Shown: positions 1 to 17,378 of the stretch, one piece after another
Layout of the letters: each line of letters opens with the position of its first letter
Numbering within the stretch: the stretch's first letter is position 1
Source: Chrysomallon squamiferum
Lineage: Eukaryota; Mollusca; Gastropoda; Neomphalida; Peltospiridae
DNA length: 64,000 nucleotides
Direction: 5' to 3'
Assembly: GCA_012295275.1 (NCBI GenBank)
Contig: CM022672.1
Location: 33,229,716 to 33,293,715, forward strand
Notes under the pieces: model-generated
The model's input: the letters and a program-made list of their open reading frames with translations, nothing else
Told to the model about the DNA's origin: nothing
Database searches by the model: none
Program-made: the position numbers and the translations under genes

Positions 1-56
1 TACAAGGCGTAGCCAAAATCGCTCTCGATTTGCGAAATAACTTCCTCCTCTAGCGA
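1..56 (-). CDS. possible internal exon of a gene running off the left edge
   Basis: On the minus strand a good acceptor (pyrimidine-rich tract ending TTTTCAG at 57-59) is followed by 56 bases with no stop in two frames. Entered in phase 0 it gives an acidic helix-like peptide (starts SLEEEVISQIES). Entered in phase 1 it would join the possible first exon at 5839-5905. The exon continues outside the window, so neither product nor frame can be fixed. I do not recognise it. Confidence 0.35.
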
Positions 57-827
57 CTGAAAATAAAATAATATAATATATAAATAAATAAAAATAAAAA
101 TAATAATAATAAATAATAATAATAATAAAATATATATATGGATTCCAATATTATTGTTTTCGTTTTAGTTGCGGGTTATCGCTTTTACAACAGCAAGAAT
201 TATCGCCCTTGATTGTTTTATGAGTATTTTATGCTATTGTAACCACAGTTCTGTACTGATAACAGCTAATATTGTTAGTGGAATGTTACAAAATAACAAC
301 AGTCACTATTACCACTATGACTTCTACAACGGCTACTATTAAACTACTTTTATTATTATTACTACTACATCAGCTACTAGTAAGTTTACTACCTCTGCTA
401 TTTCTGTTACATTAATAACATTAATAATACTGTTACTACTATTACTACTACTGCTGCTGCTGCTGCTACTACTACTACTACTACTACTTCTGTTATTAGT
501 TATTTCACTATTCCTACTACGACTAGTATTAGTACAGTTTCTCAAAGTATTTTTCAAAAGTTAGTAAATAATATTGTTATCATCATCAGCAGCAACAGCA
601 TCAGCATTATTTTCTTACTGTTGTTATTGTTATTATTTAGTATTAATAGCACTTTTTTGATACCGGCGTTCTTTTTATTGTTATTGTTCATGTTATTATT
701 TTTACTGTTCTTGTTATCATTATTATTTTTTACTGTTCTTGTTATCATTATTATTTTTAATTATTTTATAAATATTTATTTTATTTATTATTATTATTAT
801 ATTATTATATTTATTTATTTATTTATT

Positions 828-914
<87 letters not shown>

Positions 915-1569
915 GTGTGTGTGTGTGTGTTGTTGTTGTTGCTGTTGCTGTTGGGTTGCATTTATTATCTTGTTACTAAAACAAACAACCTACTTTTTCA
1001 TCCGTGACGCAGGATATATACTGACTCAAATCTGGGCCAGACGAACTAGCTGACCAATCAGATTCGACATCTGAAGAGGATGATGACATCGTTGGACAGA
1101 AGGGTCAAAACATTAATCTTTTTCTTATTCCACTTTCCTTGAATGTCTTATATATCTCTTTTTGTAAACTGTTATTTTTCTCTCTTCTTTTTTTCTTTGT
1201 TTTTATAAGTTTTCTGAATATTTCTTCTTCTTCTTCTTCTCCAAATCTAGCCTCGTTATGATCTGCTACTGCTCGTGACGCAATAACATTGTTCGCCAGC
1301 AGGAAACAAATGACGTCATGACTGTTATTTCTGTAATAAAACAAATGAAACATGTTATGTTAAACAAATATATCAGTCAGATAAAAGCAATGGTCGATGT
1401 TATCGATAAAGAAAGAAATACATACGTCCATCCAAACTTGTGTGCGTGTGTGTGTGTGTGTGTGTCTGTGTGTATGTATATGTATGTAGAATGTAATTTT
1501 ATCACTGTGTCCTAATACACAATAAGAAATCAATGATACAACCATCAACAAAAGACTAATATTATTATC

Positions 1570-1626
<57 letters not shown>

Positions 1627-2289
1627 GCTACTACTACTACTACTAATAATGATAATTCTAACACATGTCATAATAACAATAACCACAACGAAAACGACAA
1701 CAACAACAAAACAACAACTACAACAACCTGAACAATAATAATAATAATAATAATAATAACAATAATAATCATAACAACAACAAGAAACTATGCCACTGGC
1801 TAACTTACATGCAAACTTTGAACAAAGGAGAGGAGATTATGTGTTTTACTCTTAGCAACAAGACTAAACAGACGTAAACTGAAAGGAGTAACAGTTAACT
1901 CTGTTCTTTTACCACAAATCGCTTTGGTTTGCTGCATGTATTATCGTGTTTTTACTTGTCAGTGTGTTTAGTTAACTGGGAAGTTATCTTTCGTTAGTAC
2001 TTTTAATCCACTGACAGTGTATGGTGAGAGAGTTTGGGAGTGTGTGTTTGTTTGTCTAGTGTCACAGAAGTATTTTAATAAAATAAATTCGCATTTATAT
2101 ATAAGTTGGTTTAACTGCATATATATATACACACACAGACACGCACAAACTCTCTCTCTCTCTTATATAAGTGTTTTTAATTTATTTATTTATTTATGCC
2201 ATTTATTAATTATCTGTCTGTCTGTCTGTCTGTCTGTATGTCTATCTGTTTATTGACTGTGCTCTAAATAAACATAATTTTTTGCACAG
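57..2289. repeat. low-complexity and microsatellite tract, no gene seen
   Basis: This stretch holds AAT/TTA runs (about 90-140 and a long (TTA)n at about 835-914), a TAC/CTA tract at about 1578-1645, GT runs at about 915-930 and 1440-1470, an AAT/AAC mixture at 1690-1790 and a (CTGT)n run near 2214-2240. Open frames here are translations of the repeats themselves (poly-Ser, poly-Ile, poly-Asn) and are not genes. Confidence 0.8.
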
Positions 2290-2466
2290 ATAATAAAAAT
2301 GCTGACAGAGAAGTGCAGAAACCAGGAAGCGATGATAGCAGAGTTTGAATTGAGAGAAGGAGAATACCAGGACTTAGAGACAGAATCTGATCTTCTGAGA
2401 CACACAAACAAACACAAACGGATATATTCATTGTTCGAATCTATAAAATTTAAAAACAATTGTAAC
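2290..2466 (+). CDS. lone coiled-coil exon
   Basis: A splice acceptor (TTTTTTGCACAG, ending at 2289) opens a frame with Met at 2299. The first 35 or so codons are strongly coding in character: a Glu/Leu/Arg-rich amphipathic helix (for example NQEAMIAEFELREGEYQDLE) typical of a coiled coil. No canonical donor follows the helix. The only candidate is AAC/GTAAAT at 2467, which would include about 20 less convincing residues; the frame closes at about 2532. Partner exons are not visible nearby. It may be an exon of a gene whose other exons lie outside, or a relic. I do not recognise the family. Confidence 0.35.
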
Positions 2467-2532
2467 GTAAATACTAGAACAAGCTTTTTTCTTTTCACTT
2501 GGGGAAATGCGAATGAAACAATTTTCCTTTGA

Positions 2533-3263
2533 GCTCGCATTAAATAATAATAAAAAAATTATTATTTTTTATAAATTATATTTTAACATGTATAAATTTA
2601 TGGATATCTATTTAATGCTGAGCTGTCGGTAAATTCTGTTCTTGGTAGATAGGTTAAAAGCTAACTTCATTTAAAGTTGTTTGTTTTGTCGTTGTGAAAT
2701 CCTTTCGTAATATCATAGTCGATAACCACAAAACACACATAGAAACATAAATACAATCCACAAAAAAAAAAAAAAAAAAAAAAAAATCCTGTTTATTTAT
2801 GAACGAACTTCAAGTCCGGTTTCGTTTCTTTCTAAACGTAGCAAACTGTGAAATCCGATACATCACAGAAGGTACACAGAAGTAACATTTTCTAAGAAAC
2901 AGAACAGGTAATTTTTTTTTTTCTCCCCCTTTCATTACCTCGAAAGTTGCGAAACCCTTCAGATTTATCTACGTAATAACCAGGTCGACAAAAGTATGCT
3001 ACATTCGACTTAACAAGAGTCGATATACAACGGGTGCAAGTACAATCGTTGTTTAATCTAACAAGACGTGAAATTTGTTGTGCGTAGTTTCGCCTTGCCC
3101 TGTCGCGAACAATCTACCCCGTGTGCGTTCATGCGTGACAAGGCCGAATTAACCTGCGCGCGGAGAGCACTAGAGCCTGAAGCTAGCTAATAATACAGCA
3201 AATCAGAGTTTCATCCAATAACCCGCCACTAGGAAGTATGTAACGTTCACTCCAACCCAGACT

Positions 3264-3294
<31 letters not shown>

Positions 3295-4484
3295 TTTGTT
3301 TCTCATATAGCCTAAATGATGTCGGGATACCTGGACCAAGTGTTTTGATAGTAGTAAAGTGGTATTGAGGGCTATGGTCCGTTTTTTTTAATTTTTTTAT
3401 TTATTTATATTAAGTGAATATAGCTCAGTAGATAGCAGTACTCTGGTAGTGATGCTGATGAGTGTGTTACATTATAAGTGAACAGAACTCCGCAAAATAA
3501 CGAGATGACATGGAATGGTGTTTCCTACGTTTGTCCAAGGACGTTTTTTTATTTTTTTTTTTTTTTTTTTTTCTCTCACTACATCCAGGGTATCATCTGA
3601 TACTCACGAGAATCATGCAAACTAGCCGATGTCCAGAGATATTGACACAGACTATAACACGAATACAACAGACGGACCAAAGTTAATTCCCGTACCAACC
3701 CAACTCCTGCCTAGTCAAACCCCAGTGCTGTTGTAGTAGACAGATTTTGACTAGGTGGGAGGTCACCGTCTGTACTTTAAGCAGTTTTGCAATTTCTGAC
3801 GTCACAACGTTGAATTATGTTGCAATACAGTCCGGTTATTTATATGTGCGTGTGTGTGTGTGTGTGTGTTTATATATATACGTACCTATTTGTGTTTATA
3901 TATCTATATCTATATAATTATATATATACGTGCGCGCGCACACACACACACATAGATACACTACTGTCTTATTGCGCTTGCCCCATAGTTGAATAAATGG
4001 GGGGGGAGGGGCAATTTGAAAGTGATATACGATCCAAACTTCCGGTTAAACTTCATCTACACCATCTACGAGCAGTTATTTTTTAAAACTTTGTTTAATT
4101 AAAGGATTTCTTCTTTATATTACAGTTATTACACTTTTACAAAACTCAGTTTATTTTTGTTTAATTAAAGGATTTCTTCTTTATATTACAGTTATTACAC
4201 TTTTCCTACACTCAATTTGTTTTTATATCAAAGGAGGATATACATTTTTTTTAGATGTTGGGGTAGGGCATGGAGCAAAAAAAAAAAAAGGGTTGGGAAA
4301 AAAACAACACTGCGTTATTGGCTCATATTCGATTAGTACGGAGTTTCAACGTTAATTCGCTGTTAAAGTTATCGTGTATGAGAACTTACTACTACAAAGT
4401 GACTTGTAGTAACAGCTCACAGTGACGTAATCAATGATTAGTTGAAGTACAGACTCCATAGTTCAGTCACAATGGAGTGCATTT

Positions 4485-4516
<32 letters not shown>

Positions 4517-5075
4517 CATGTGTGTGTGTGTACATACTAACACTAAACACAGTCATACACTCACACATTTTTATATATATATATATATACACACACATAT
4601 ATACATTATGTATGTATATATGTGTATAAATATATATATATATATATGTATACACACACATACATACATACATACACACATAATATGTATCTGTGTATGT
4701 ATATATATATATATATATGTGTGTGTATTTATATATACAAATTTCAACACTTATTTCACAATATATGATAAGCAGGAAATAAAAAAATCTGTATAATATT
4801 TCCTTATCTCTTCCAAAACTAATAAACTTTAGTATAATATTAATAATGATGATGATGATGATAATAATAATAATCACAAGTCCATGAAACAACACAAACA
4901 TAAATACGACACACACAGGTACACATACACACTCACACACACATAAACACACACATATACTCATAATTAATGTAAAAATATACTTGAAAAAAAAATGTGC
5001 TTGAAACGTCAATATTCATGTGTGCTTATGAAAGCGAGACGAAAGTTATGTATGGTTCTGTGAGTATATATATTA

Positions 5076-5112
<37 letters not shown>

Positions 5113-5374
5113 TGTGTATGTTATTGTGTATGTTTCTTTGTATGTATAATTTTATTAATGAAACACTAATAAATTTATACATTATAAGTGTTGTGTGTGT
5201 GTGTGTGTGTGTTTTATACATATGGGTTTATATATGTGTGTTTGTGTGTGTGTGTGTGTGTGTTTATATTTATACATCAAATTAAAACACTGATAAAAAC
5301 AGGAGTGTGTATTATCAAAGTACTTGTTTGTGTGAGTCAATGTAAATACACAATCCAACAGTAAACGCCTAGAA

Positions 5375-5406
<32 letters not shown>

Positions 5407-5838
5407 ACTCATACACGCACTTCTCTTAAATAAATAATAACATTAAAACGTACAAGTAAATATTATAGTTAAAAAAAAATAAACGTACAAATCAGACGCT
5501 ATTATAAAACAAACTCGACTTACCTGTATATACATTTATATATATACACACGTATATTATATACACATGTATTGTATTGTACCTTGGCCAGGTAAGATAT
5601 ACAGTTTATATTCCGTATCGGGGATCACGTGTGTTATTCTTGCCAACTAACACACAAAGAAACAAACTAACAACGCACGAATTTCAGCGAGAACCCTCTC
5701 TAAGTCACTCTCCGTTTTTCCCTGATAATGGAAACAGATTATCGATTTGTTGTCGAACTCTTAACACGAAAAACCCACAACAAAGAATACGACAGAAAAG
5801 AGATAGTAGAGCAAATACGTGAAAAATGTTTCACTCAC
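2533..5838. repeat. microsatellite-rich intergenic DNA with a small GC-richer island
   Basis: Contents include homopolymer A and T runs (2760-2786, 3270-3294, 3550-3572), CA/GT and TA runs (about 3845-3955, 4490-4735, 4905-4960, 5076-5110, 5190-5270, 5376-5405) and a tandem duplication of about 49 bp (4091-4139 and 4157-4205). The interval 3060-3240 is GC- and CpG-richer (it contains GCGCGC) and could be a promoter or 5'-UTR, but no coding frame is visible. None of the other open frames is gene-like. Confidence 0.6.
5275..5460. repeat. dispersed repeat, copy 1 (partner at about 15.1-15.3 kb)
   Basis: This roughly 180-bp block is shared with about 15105-15290. Shared blocks include a segment ending ATCAAAGTACTTGTTT (here) or ATCAAAGCGCTTGTTT (there), an AACAGTA(A/C)ACGC(C/T)TAGAAACACAC stretch running into a (CA)n, and CGCACTTCTCTTAA after it. 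Homology extends well outside the microsatellite, so this is an interspersed repeat with an embedded CA tract. Confidence 0.6.
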
Positions 5839-5905
5839 CTAAATCGCTAATGTAGTTCAGTTCTAAAAATAGCCTGATGACGAAATGAGTGCACAGCTGA
5901 TCCAT
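5839..5905 (-). CDS. possible first coding exon of an unidentified gene
   Basis: On the minus strand an ATG in a favourable context (CGCCAATGG, next to a GGCGCGCC motif) opens 22 codons ending at a strong donor (TTTAG/GTGAGTG) in phase 1. The peptide starts MDQLCTHFVIRLFLELNYI. The GC-richer upstream sequence (5900-5960) fits a promoter. If spliced directly to the exon at 1-56, phases agree in one frame. No family is recognised, and chance cannot be excluded for so short an exon. Confidence 0.35.
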
Positions 5906-5959
5906 TGGCGCGCCTCCTTTCTTAGAGAACGATTACGAAAAGTCGGGGGGGGGGTTGAT

Positions 5960-6316
5960 TTATTCACGTCTGCTTTGATACTCGTCTAGAAAAACTTGTT
6001 TTTATTGTTGTCGTCGTCATTATTAATTAATTTGTTTGTTCGTTTGTTTGTTTATTATTATTATATTTATTTTTATTATTATTATATTATTATATTTATT
6101 TTTATTATTATTATTATTATATTTATTTTATTATTATTATTATATTTATATTTATTATTATTATAATTAGTATTATTGTTGTTGTAGTTGCTGTTGGTGT
6201 TGTTATGATTATTATTATGTTTTAACTTGTTTACATTTATATATGTATTTATTTTATAAATTACATTGATGGGGTATTTATAACTATTAGAAATACGTTT
6301 AAATGATGACTTTGTG

Positions 6317-6349
<33 letters not shown>

Positions 6350-6617
6350 TAAAAATCATAATAATACGATGAAAATGATGATGATGATGATAATGTCATG
6401 ATAATAATAATTGTTATTGATATTTTAATTATAATATTATAGTAATAATAATAACGATGATGATGATGATGATGATAATGATGATTATAGGTATAAATAA
6501 TAAAAGAGTTATGACATGTTTTATTATTTCTGAGCAAATCATATGTGTGTACGTACGTGTGTTGATACACACATTCATACGTACACACATAATACATGTA
6601 TCTGGAGAAAGTGTGTC

Positions 6618-6686
<69 letters not shown>

Positions 6687-7531
6687 AATAAAATACACCG
6701 ACAATAAAAAGGAAATTTTTCTACGTAAAATGAATTATATTATATCGATACTCACAAAGAGAAACACATTATTAATACATTCTATCTGCAGGTTTGTCGA
6801 CACACAATTCGATTAGAGTTACCTCCCTTCGTTAAGTCATTTAAGTAACGGTTCGAGCACTGCTCAGAATTTTCATATTTTCAATGATAATCATGTTGAT
6901 GATGATGATTAAGGTAATGACGATGATAATAATAAAATGATGATGATGATATAGTTTGCAGCATTGTAGCTTTTATTTCGATCTTCCTAAACAGGATTTG
7001 ATACATCTGTTGTTGACACTGGCTATTGCTAAAAATAGACAAATGTAATCACTATAAAAAGAATCGATGCACAGACCTAAAACATCGACAGCAAAGGCTG
7101 ACACTTACACTTACCTTCCTGCTATAATTAAGCATACAGTTAGAATAATAAGTTTATTTACTGAAAAAAGGAACAAGAATAAAAAGGGACAATTCTAAAT
7201 GAAACTGATAATAACCGTTAACAACATGTAGCGGTCTAATCCGAAACTACACAAGAAATTGTGATTTAATATTTCTTACCAGATTTATAACGACGTAGTG
7301 AAAGACGTTCGTAAGATCTGTCAGTGTCACAGTAGACTAACCATTGTCACTCAGTTAAAATCATCATCATCATCATCATCATTTTTATTTTGGTTTTTAT
7401 TGTTATTGTTATTGTTTTGTTATTATTTTGTTATTAATTTTACTGTATTATTATAATTTATAATACAGTAATAATTATTTTTATCATGACCATCATCCGC
7501 CTGCTAATCATCATCATCATCATCATCATCA

Positions 7532-7566
<35 letters not shown>

Positions 7567-7745
7567 GTTAGTATTATTATAAACTAGGTTCAGATTTTGT
7601 AGATCGCAGGTTTATAAACCTCTGAAACGACGGTTAAGGTTATATGTTTAAGGTTGAGGTTATACGCTTAAGGTTATAAGGTTTTGGAGTCCTCCATTGA
7701 AATATTTTATTTATTTTGTAGATTTTTGAATGAAATCCGAGCTCT

Positions 7746-7833
<88 letters not shown>

Positions 7834-7952
7834 CTGAAATAAAAAACTTTTAAGGAAATCAGCTAATTAATACTGATAAAACTGACTATTTTAAATAACT
7901 CTTTATTGCACAGTAATATTACAATATACAAAATATACAAAATATGCAAATC

Positions 7953-8008
<56 letters not shown>

Positions 8009-8495
8009 GTATTGATCACTCAGCAGGAAAATCACAGCATTCGTTGTGGAAAATGAAAGCAAAAGTAAATTCTCACTTTGTGAACTTTTCTTAAACCCTC
8101 AGAAAAATATTGCAAGAATGTATTTACACACACACACACATACATACACACACACACACGTACACACACACACTCACACACACAGTCTATCTAATACACA
8201 CATACAGATATAGACGCACAAACGTATGTTTCAGTAATCACATATATACACATTACTACTGATTTCGGTGCAAGAAAATTAACTTCAAATGTGCGAAATA
8301 ATTTAAATGAAATATATTATATGGACAAAGAAAGATACTTTTTTTTTCTTCCAGACATACACATACATATATATATACATATATACCTGTGTGTGTGTGT
8401 ATGTGTATATGTGTGTACACACACACACAGAGGAGGGAAGATAAAGAGAAGTGTTAATTCATAAGGAGATATGGTCATAACAAAATTATGTACAG
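5960..8495. repeat. TTA/AAT, GA and CA microsatellites, no gene seen
   Basis: The tract includes TTA/TAA arrays (6050-6190, 6318-6350, 7535-7570, 7950-8006), GAT runs (6375-6395, 6455-6480), pure GA arrays at about 6624-6682 and 7748-7827, ATC runs (7358-7382, 7508-7535) and CA runs (8125-8185, 8385-8430). No exon with splice signals was found. Confidence 0.7.
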
Positions 8496-8501
8496 TTTAT
8501 T
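8496..8501 (-). promoter_or_regulatory. AATAAA polyadenylation signal of the RING-H2 gene
   Basis: The minus strand reads AATAAA about 30 bases after the TGA stop of the RING-H2 ligase. Such a short 3'-UTR is unusual but acceptable; it is the nearest canonical signal. Confidence 0.45.
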
Positions 8502-8531
8502 TCTCTAGTAAAACCCGGTCTGTGTAATCTA

Positions 8532-12325
<3,794 letters not shown>

Positions 12326-12585
12326 CTGAAAACCACAAAGTGTCATAATTTATCCACAACACCGACTGTCTGTTCTCATCGCCTGTCTGTCCCCACATTG
12401 TCTGTCCATTATTTGTCTGTAAAATACAGGTAAAGTTTACTTCGTTTCTATATAAACACACACACAGACACACACACGCACGCACACACACAGAGTAATA
12501 TAAATATCACGGTAAACACACACACACACAGAGTCATATAAATAACACATAAACACACACCCAAACACAGAGAGATATTATATTA

Positions 12586-12589
<4 letters not shown>

Positions 12590-12644
<55 letters not shown>

Positions 12645-13043
12645 GTGGGTAAAATATACATGTCCATCAGTCTGACTATATGTATGTTTAATGTTTGTAT
12701 GTATATAATATATATATATATATATTATGTAACTGACTTTCTGTCTCTCTATATCTGTGTCTTGCTTGTTTTGTTTCTGCCTGTGTGACTGTGTCTCTCT
12801 CTATATATCAATATCTATCTATCAGTATGTTTGTCTCTCTGTGTATGTGTATGTGTCCGTTTGTCTGTCCATCTCTCTGTCAGCTTCTCCGACTCTCTAA
12901 CTGTTTGTATGGCTATTTCTGTTTACAGCTGTGCGTATTTTCTGTTTAGTTATATAAACATACCTTCTTTCAGCATATGTGTGAATATATAACACGCATC
13001 CACACAGACACACATACAAACCTGCACACACACGTATATGTAC

Positions 13044-13081
<38 letters not shown>

Positions 13082-13795
13082 GCACACACACACATACACA
13101 CAAACACAAACACGCACACCACACTGGTATAATGGTATACACACATACATGCATACAATAAAAGTAATTAGTTTATATAAAATATGTTGTTTATTATTAG
13201 AATAATAGAAACACTGCAGGTGTTTAACACGTGGGCGTGCACACACACAAACACCCACACAAACACACAAAGTTTATATGTAAATAGTTTTCATTATTAT
13301 TAAACACACACAAACACACAAAGTTTATATGTAAAGTGTTCATTATTATTAAACACACAAAGTTTATATGTAAATAGTTTTCATTATTATTAAACACACA
13401 CAAACACACATACACAAAGTTTGTATTAAATAAAGTTAATTATCATTAAACACAAACACACACACGCACACAGTTCATATGTAAATAGTATTCATTATTA
13501 TTAAACACACAAACAAAGTTTATATGTAAATAATTTTCATTATTATTAAACACACACAAACACAAAATTTATATATAAATAGTGTTAATTATTATTAAAC
13601 ACACAAACACACACACAAAGTTTGTATGTAAATAATGTTCATTATTAATAAACGCACACAAACACACACACAAAGTTTGTATTAAATAGTGTTCATTATT
13701 ATTAAACACACACAAACACACATACACACACAAAGTTTATATGTAAATAGTGTTCATTATTATTAAACATAAAAAAACTCACACGCACATACAAA
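12590..13795. repeat. CA microsatellites and an AT-rich minisatellite
   Basis: A (CA)n array of about 50 bp (12590-12640) is followed by TA and CA runs (13025-13110). From about 13230 to 13765 comes a tandem array with a unit of roughly 40-60 bp, built on CATTATTATTAAACACAC, AAACACACAAAGTTTATATG and TAAATAGTTTT, repeated about ten times with variable CA-tract length. The array lies upstream of the large RING-H2 exon, probably in its first intron. Confidence 0.75.
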
Positions 13796-14390
13796 TACAT
13801 GCGAGCCCCTACTCACATATAAATGTTTACGTTTGTATGTATGTATTTTTCTACCTAGTATAATTTTTAAAAATACCGTTCTAGATAAATACGTAATTTC
13901 TTTTTCTTAAAACAGAGAAATGTACAGTTGATTTTATCAGTCAATACATGATGTGATGTAATATGATATGATGTGATGTTATGTATATGTGTCTGTGTGT
14001 GTGTATTTAAGAAAGAGAAATTGCGTAAGATCTAAAAATATATTGCTTAAAAGGATACAGATTATATATAGATATAAACATACATACACACAAACAGATA
14101 AAAAGATACTTAAAAAAAAAGAAAAAAAAGAAAAGAAAATGAAGAAAACGAACACAGGTACACAACGTATATACACACATACACCCCAAACACAAACACA
14201 AAAGAAAGATTTATTTTTAAGGTTAAAAACTGAAACATCTACTCGCAGTTAACCTCAGACAGATTTACTCTCTGTCGTAGCAACAACACGAACAACACGA
14301 CAGAACAAAACCTGATTACGTCACAGAAACCTGTAAGGTAAAATATATTAGCTGCGAGAACAAAGTAAAAAAAAAAAACGTTAACACTCA

Positions 14391-14500
14391 CCTCATTCAA
14401 CGACTCTTCATAGGCTGGGTCATGGGGTCACTTGCTTGTCTACATATCCACGAAACACTTCCATAGCAACTTACTTTTTAAAGTGGAGTTTTAAAACAAC
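14391..14500 (-). other. possible 5'-UTR exon of the RING-H2 gene
   Basis: On the minus strand a consensus donor (TTGAATGAG/GTGAGTG, exon end at about 14391) follows sequence that is closed in two frames and open for only about 11 codons in the third. It therefore fits a non-coding leader spliced to the acceptor at 12326, where translation would start at 12308. The 5' limit is not determinable; the end given is approximate. Confidence 0.3.
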
Positions 14501-14519
14501 GTCAGTTTTTATATCCCCT

Positions 14520-15309
14520 TCCCAGAAAAGAAAAAAAAAAGAAGAAGAAATATTGACTCCACAAGTACCAGAGACTGGAGGTTGTGTTTTTTTGTTGTTG
14601 TTTTTTTTCTTCCTGGTCTGACAACAGGGTTTAGTAGCCTGTAGGCAAGTGTTGTCCCACTTAGCAAACGATCCATGCACAATGAAGGCTATTGTGCCGA
14701 GTAACTTGGTCGTAGTCGCTCGTTTGACAGAAAAAAGTAGACATACCTGTACTGAGGTATACTTACTTACCTGTTTGTTTACCTAACCACGTGTCAGGGC
14801 TATGGCGAAGTTGGTTAATGTTCTGTCTGGAGGCTTAGTTTGTGTGTCCTAGGATCAATGCTTTTTCAGTGTGTGTGCGTGTGTGTGTGTGTGGTGTGTG
14901 TGTGTGTGAATGTACTCTTGTGTTTGTATTTATGTGGGTGTGTGGGTGTATATATATACATATATAAATTTTTGTATATACATACACACACTCACAAATA
15001 CGTGTGTATATGAATTTATGTATTGTTTCACATCTGTATGTAGTGTGTATCTAGTTACTGTTTATATGTGTATATATTGTACATGTCTTGTGAATATATA
15101 TATTTATACATAAAATTAAACAGGGGTGTATATAATCAAAGCGCTTGTTTATCTCAGTCAGTGTAATGTAGATATATACACAGTATAACAGTACACGCTT
15201 AGAAACACACACACACACACACACACACACGCACTTCTCTTAACAAATAAATAAACACGTAAAATTATATACAGGTAAAAATACACCTAAAAAATATCTA
15301 TATATCTAG

Positions 15310-15347
<38 letters not shown>

Positions 15348-15423
15348 ATATATGGTCACAATTAGTAGTTGGAAGTTCGTTTTCTCTCATTCGGAATGGA
15401 TGCATGCGTTCATCTAAACATTG

Positions 15424-15469
<46 letters not shown>

Positions 15470-15505
15470 AATAAAAAAACTATATAAAATAAAAAACAAC
15501 AAAAG

Positions 15506-15538
<33 letters not shown>

Positions 15539-16057
15539 AAATAAAATAAAAAATAATAAAAAAAAAAATAAAATAAAAAAAAAAAAATAAAAAATAAAAA
15601 ATAAAATTAAAAATAAGAGTAATGTTTTATATATATATATCTAGACAGTTCTAACATGAAGCATTATTTCTTTATTTTTAATTTTCTTTATTAAAACTTT
15701 ATTTCTTTATTTATTATTATTATTGCTCTGACAACGACAAAACAAGGCCATAAAAAGTTAAAAACTGTAAAATTAAATAAAATTTAGTTCTGTACATTAT
15801 TCCAACTGTGAATTTAAAGTAAATTTATATATGTTGTAAAATTATATTATTCTAAAATGCTTAATCATTGTATTTCTGCTATTACTAAAACCGCTTCGGA
15901 AAATTCGAATCAGTGATTTTCCGGACAACCTTTCCCTTCGTGTTATTTCGTTAAATGGATGGTCTGCATAAAGGGAAATAATTCTGTTCTCGTCAACAGA
16001 TTACACACAACAGTTTCCTGCGTTATTTTAATTCGTTTATATTATCGTGCCGTTTGT
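14520..16057. repeat. intergenic repeats with long poly-A tract
   Basis: GT runs lie at 14870-14910 and 15313-15345. The second copy of the dispersed CA-containing repeat is at about 15105-15290. An A-rich tract of about 190 bp (15422-15610) is interrupted by T and AAAT units. The interval 15620-16057 is AT-rich without a recognisable feature. No exon was found. Confidence 0.65.
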
Positions 16058-16205
16058 GTTCACGGAATGTTGTGCATTTCGCAATAAGTGCATTTCGCAT
16101 TAAGATCGTGTGGTGTGTACGCCTATATATAAATATATACATACACCACAGGACCCTATTGCAAAATGCATTTATTGCGAAATGCTCAGCATCCCGTGAA
16201 CTAGA
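16058..16205. mobile_element. small inverted-repeat element (MITE-like)
   Basis: Two arms of roughly 38-45 bp are inverted copies. The left arm contains TCACGGAATGTTG then GCATTTCGCAATAA; the right arm read on the opposite strand gives TCACGGGATGCTG then GCATTTCGCAATAA. They flank about 50 bp rich in ATATA. A diverged half-copy lies at about 18568-18610. There is no coding capacity. The structure fits a miniature inverted-repeat transposable element; the family is unknown. Confidence 0.5.
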
Positions 16206-16306
16206 TCAAGGTCAGTGACGTCATTAAAGGAATGGAGATAAATATATATAATAAAAACAACGACGTACATACACACATGCACATAGTTGACACCGTTAGT
16301 TTGTCA

Positions 16307-16309
<3 letters not shown>

Positions 16310-16345
<36 letters not shown>

Positions 16346-16483
16346 CAAAGCAACAATGACAACAACAATAATTGAAAATAAAAAAGAAAAAGAAAAAAGA
16401 AAAATGTCATATTTTGTGATGTACAATAATAATAAAGCTGTAAATTAAAATTAATTGTTTCTTGGGAAACATTCTGTTCTTGA

Positions 16484-16523
<40 letters not shown>

Positions 16524-16641
16524 TCTTTATTAATTTGGCTCTGCTGTGAGATATAAATAAATCAATAAATCAATAAATCAATTTTCATACTCCTAGTGAA
16601 TGGAATGTTTTAAAACCTATACAACTTCCGATTCAGTTTTC

Positions 16642-16699
<58 letters not shown>

Positions 16700-17347
16700 T
16701 TAAGGGTTCATACAGCTTGGGCTGTCATTTCCATAATTTTTTTAAAGACTTTCCATAGCCCACAAATCCAATTTCCAAAACCATTTCCAAGCAAACACTA
16801 CTACAACAAAGTGTTTTTTTTCTTCTTTTTTTTTTTTTTGCAGTTTTTAAACGTTTGTCAGAGATAAAACTTGCCTTTACGAAGCTAAGTGGTATACATG
16901 TAGGATTTAATTCATTTTGGCGTTCTAAAATGAAGTTTTATTCTTGGAGTGGAGTTGACTATGATGATATGTAAGGCAGATTGCCACAAACATGAATACA
17001 GAAGTACTGCAATGGTCATTCAGATTATAGATACATGTATCGCAAGCGCAGATAGGCAAGTTAATCTTTCAGGATGAGGCTAAAACCGAACCACTAAGAA
17101 AACGGAACTATTTTCGTGTGCTAGGCTATAATGGCGCCTGTTTATGTTGGTTAAAACGGAGTGTTGGGTCGGTGCTAAATATTTGTCAAACAAAGAAGTT
17201 TTTGTTACAGTTCATTTTCGGCAAGGACATAATTTTCTAAATATTTTCCATAGTCAAGGTAACAAGATGTGACTTTCCAAAAAATTTAAGGTCCTGGAAA
17301 ACACTGTGACGGATTTCGAAAACTTCCCAAGACTATCCATAACGCGT

Positions 17348-17378
<31 letters not shown>

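Noticed and set aside
621-1007. 128-codon plus-strand open frame rich in Ile/Leu
   Set aside because: It is the translation of TTA and GT microsatellites; there is no splice context or non-repetitive coding sequence.
4467-5412. Several open frames rich in Tyr-Ile, Cys-Val or His-Thr
   Set aside because: They are translations of TA, GT and CA dinucleotide repeats on both strands.
13230-13790. CRISPR-like array (regular repeats with spacers)
   Set aside because: Units are degenerate and contain CA slippage; the genome is clearly eukaryotic with introns, and the intervening parts are not unique spacers.
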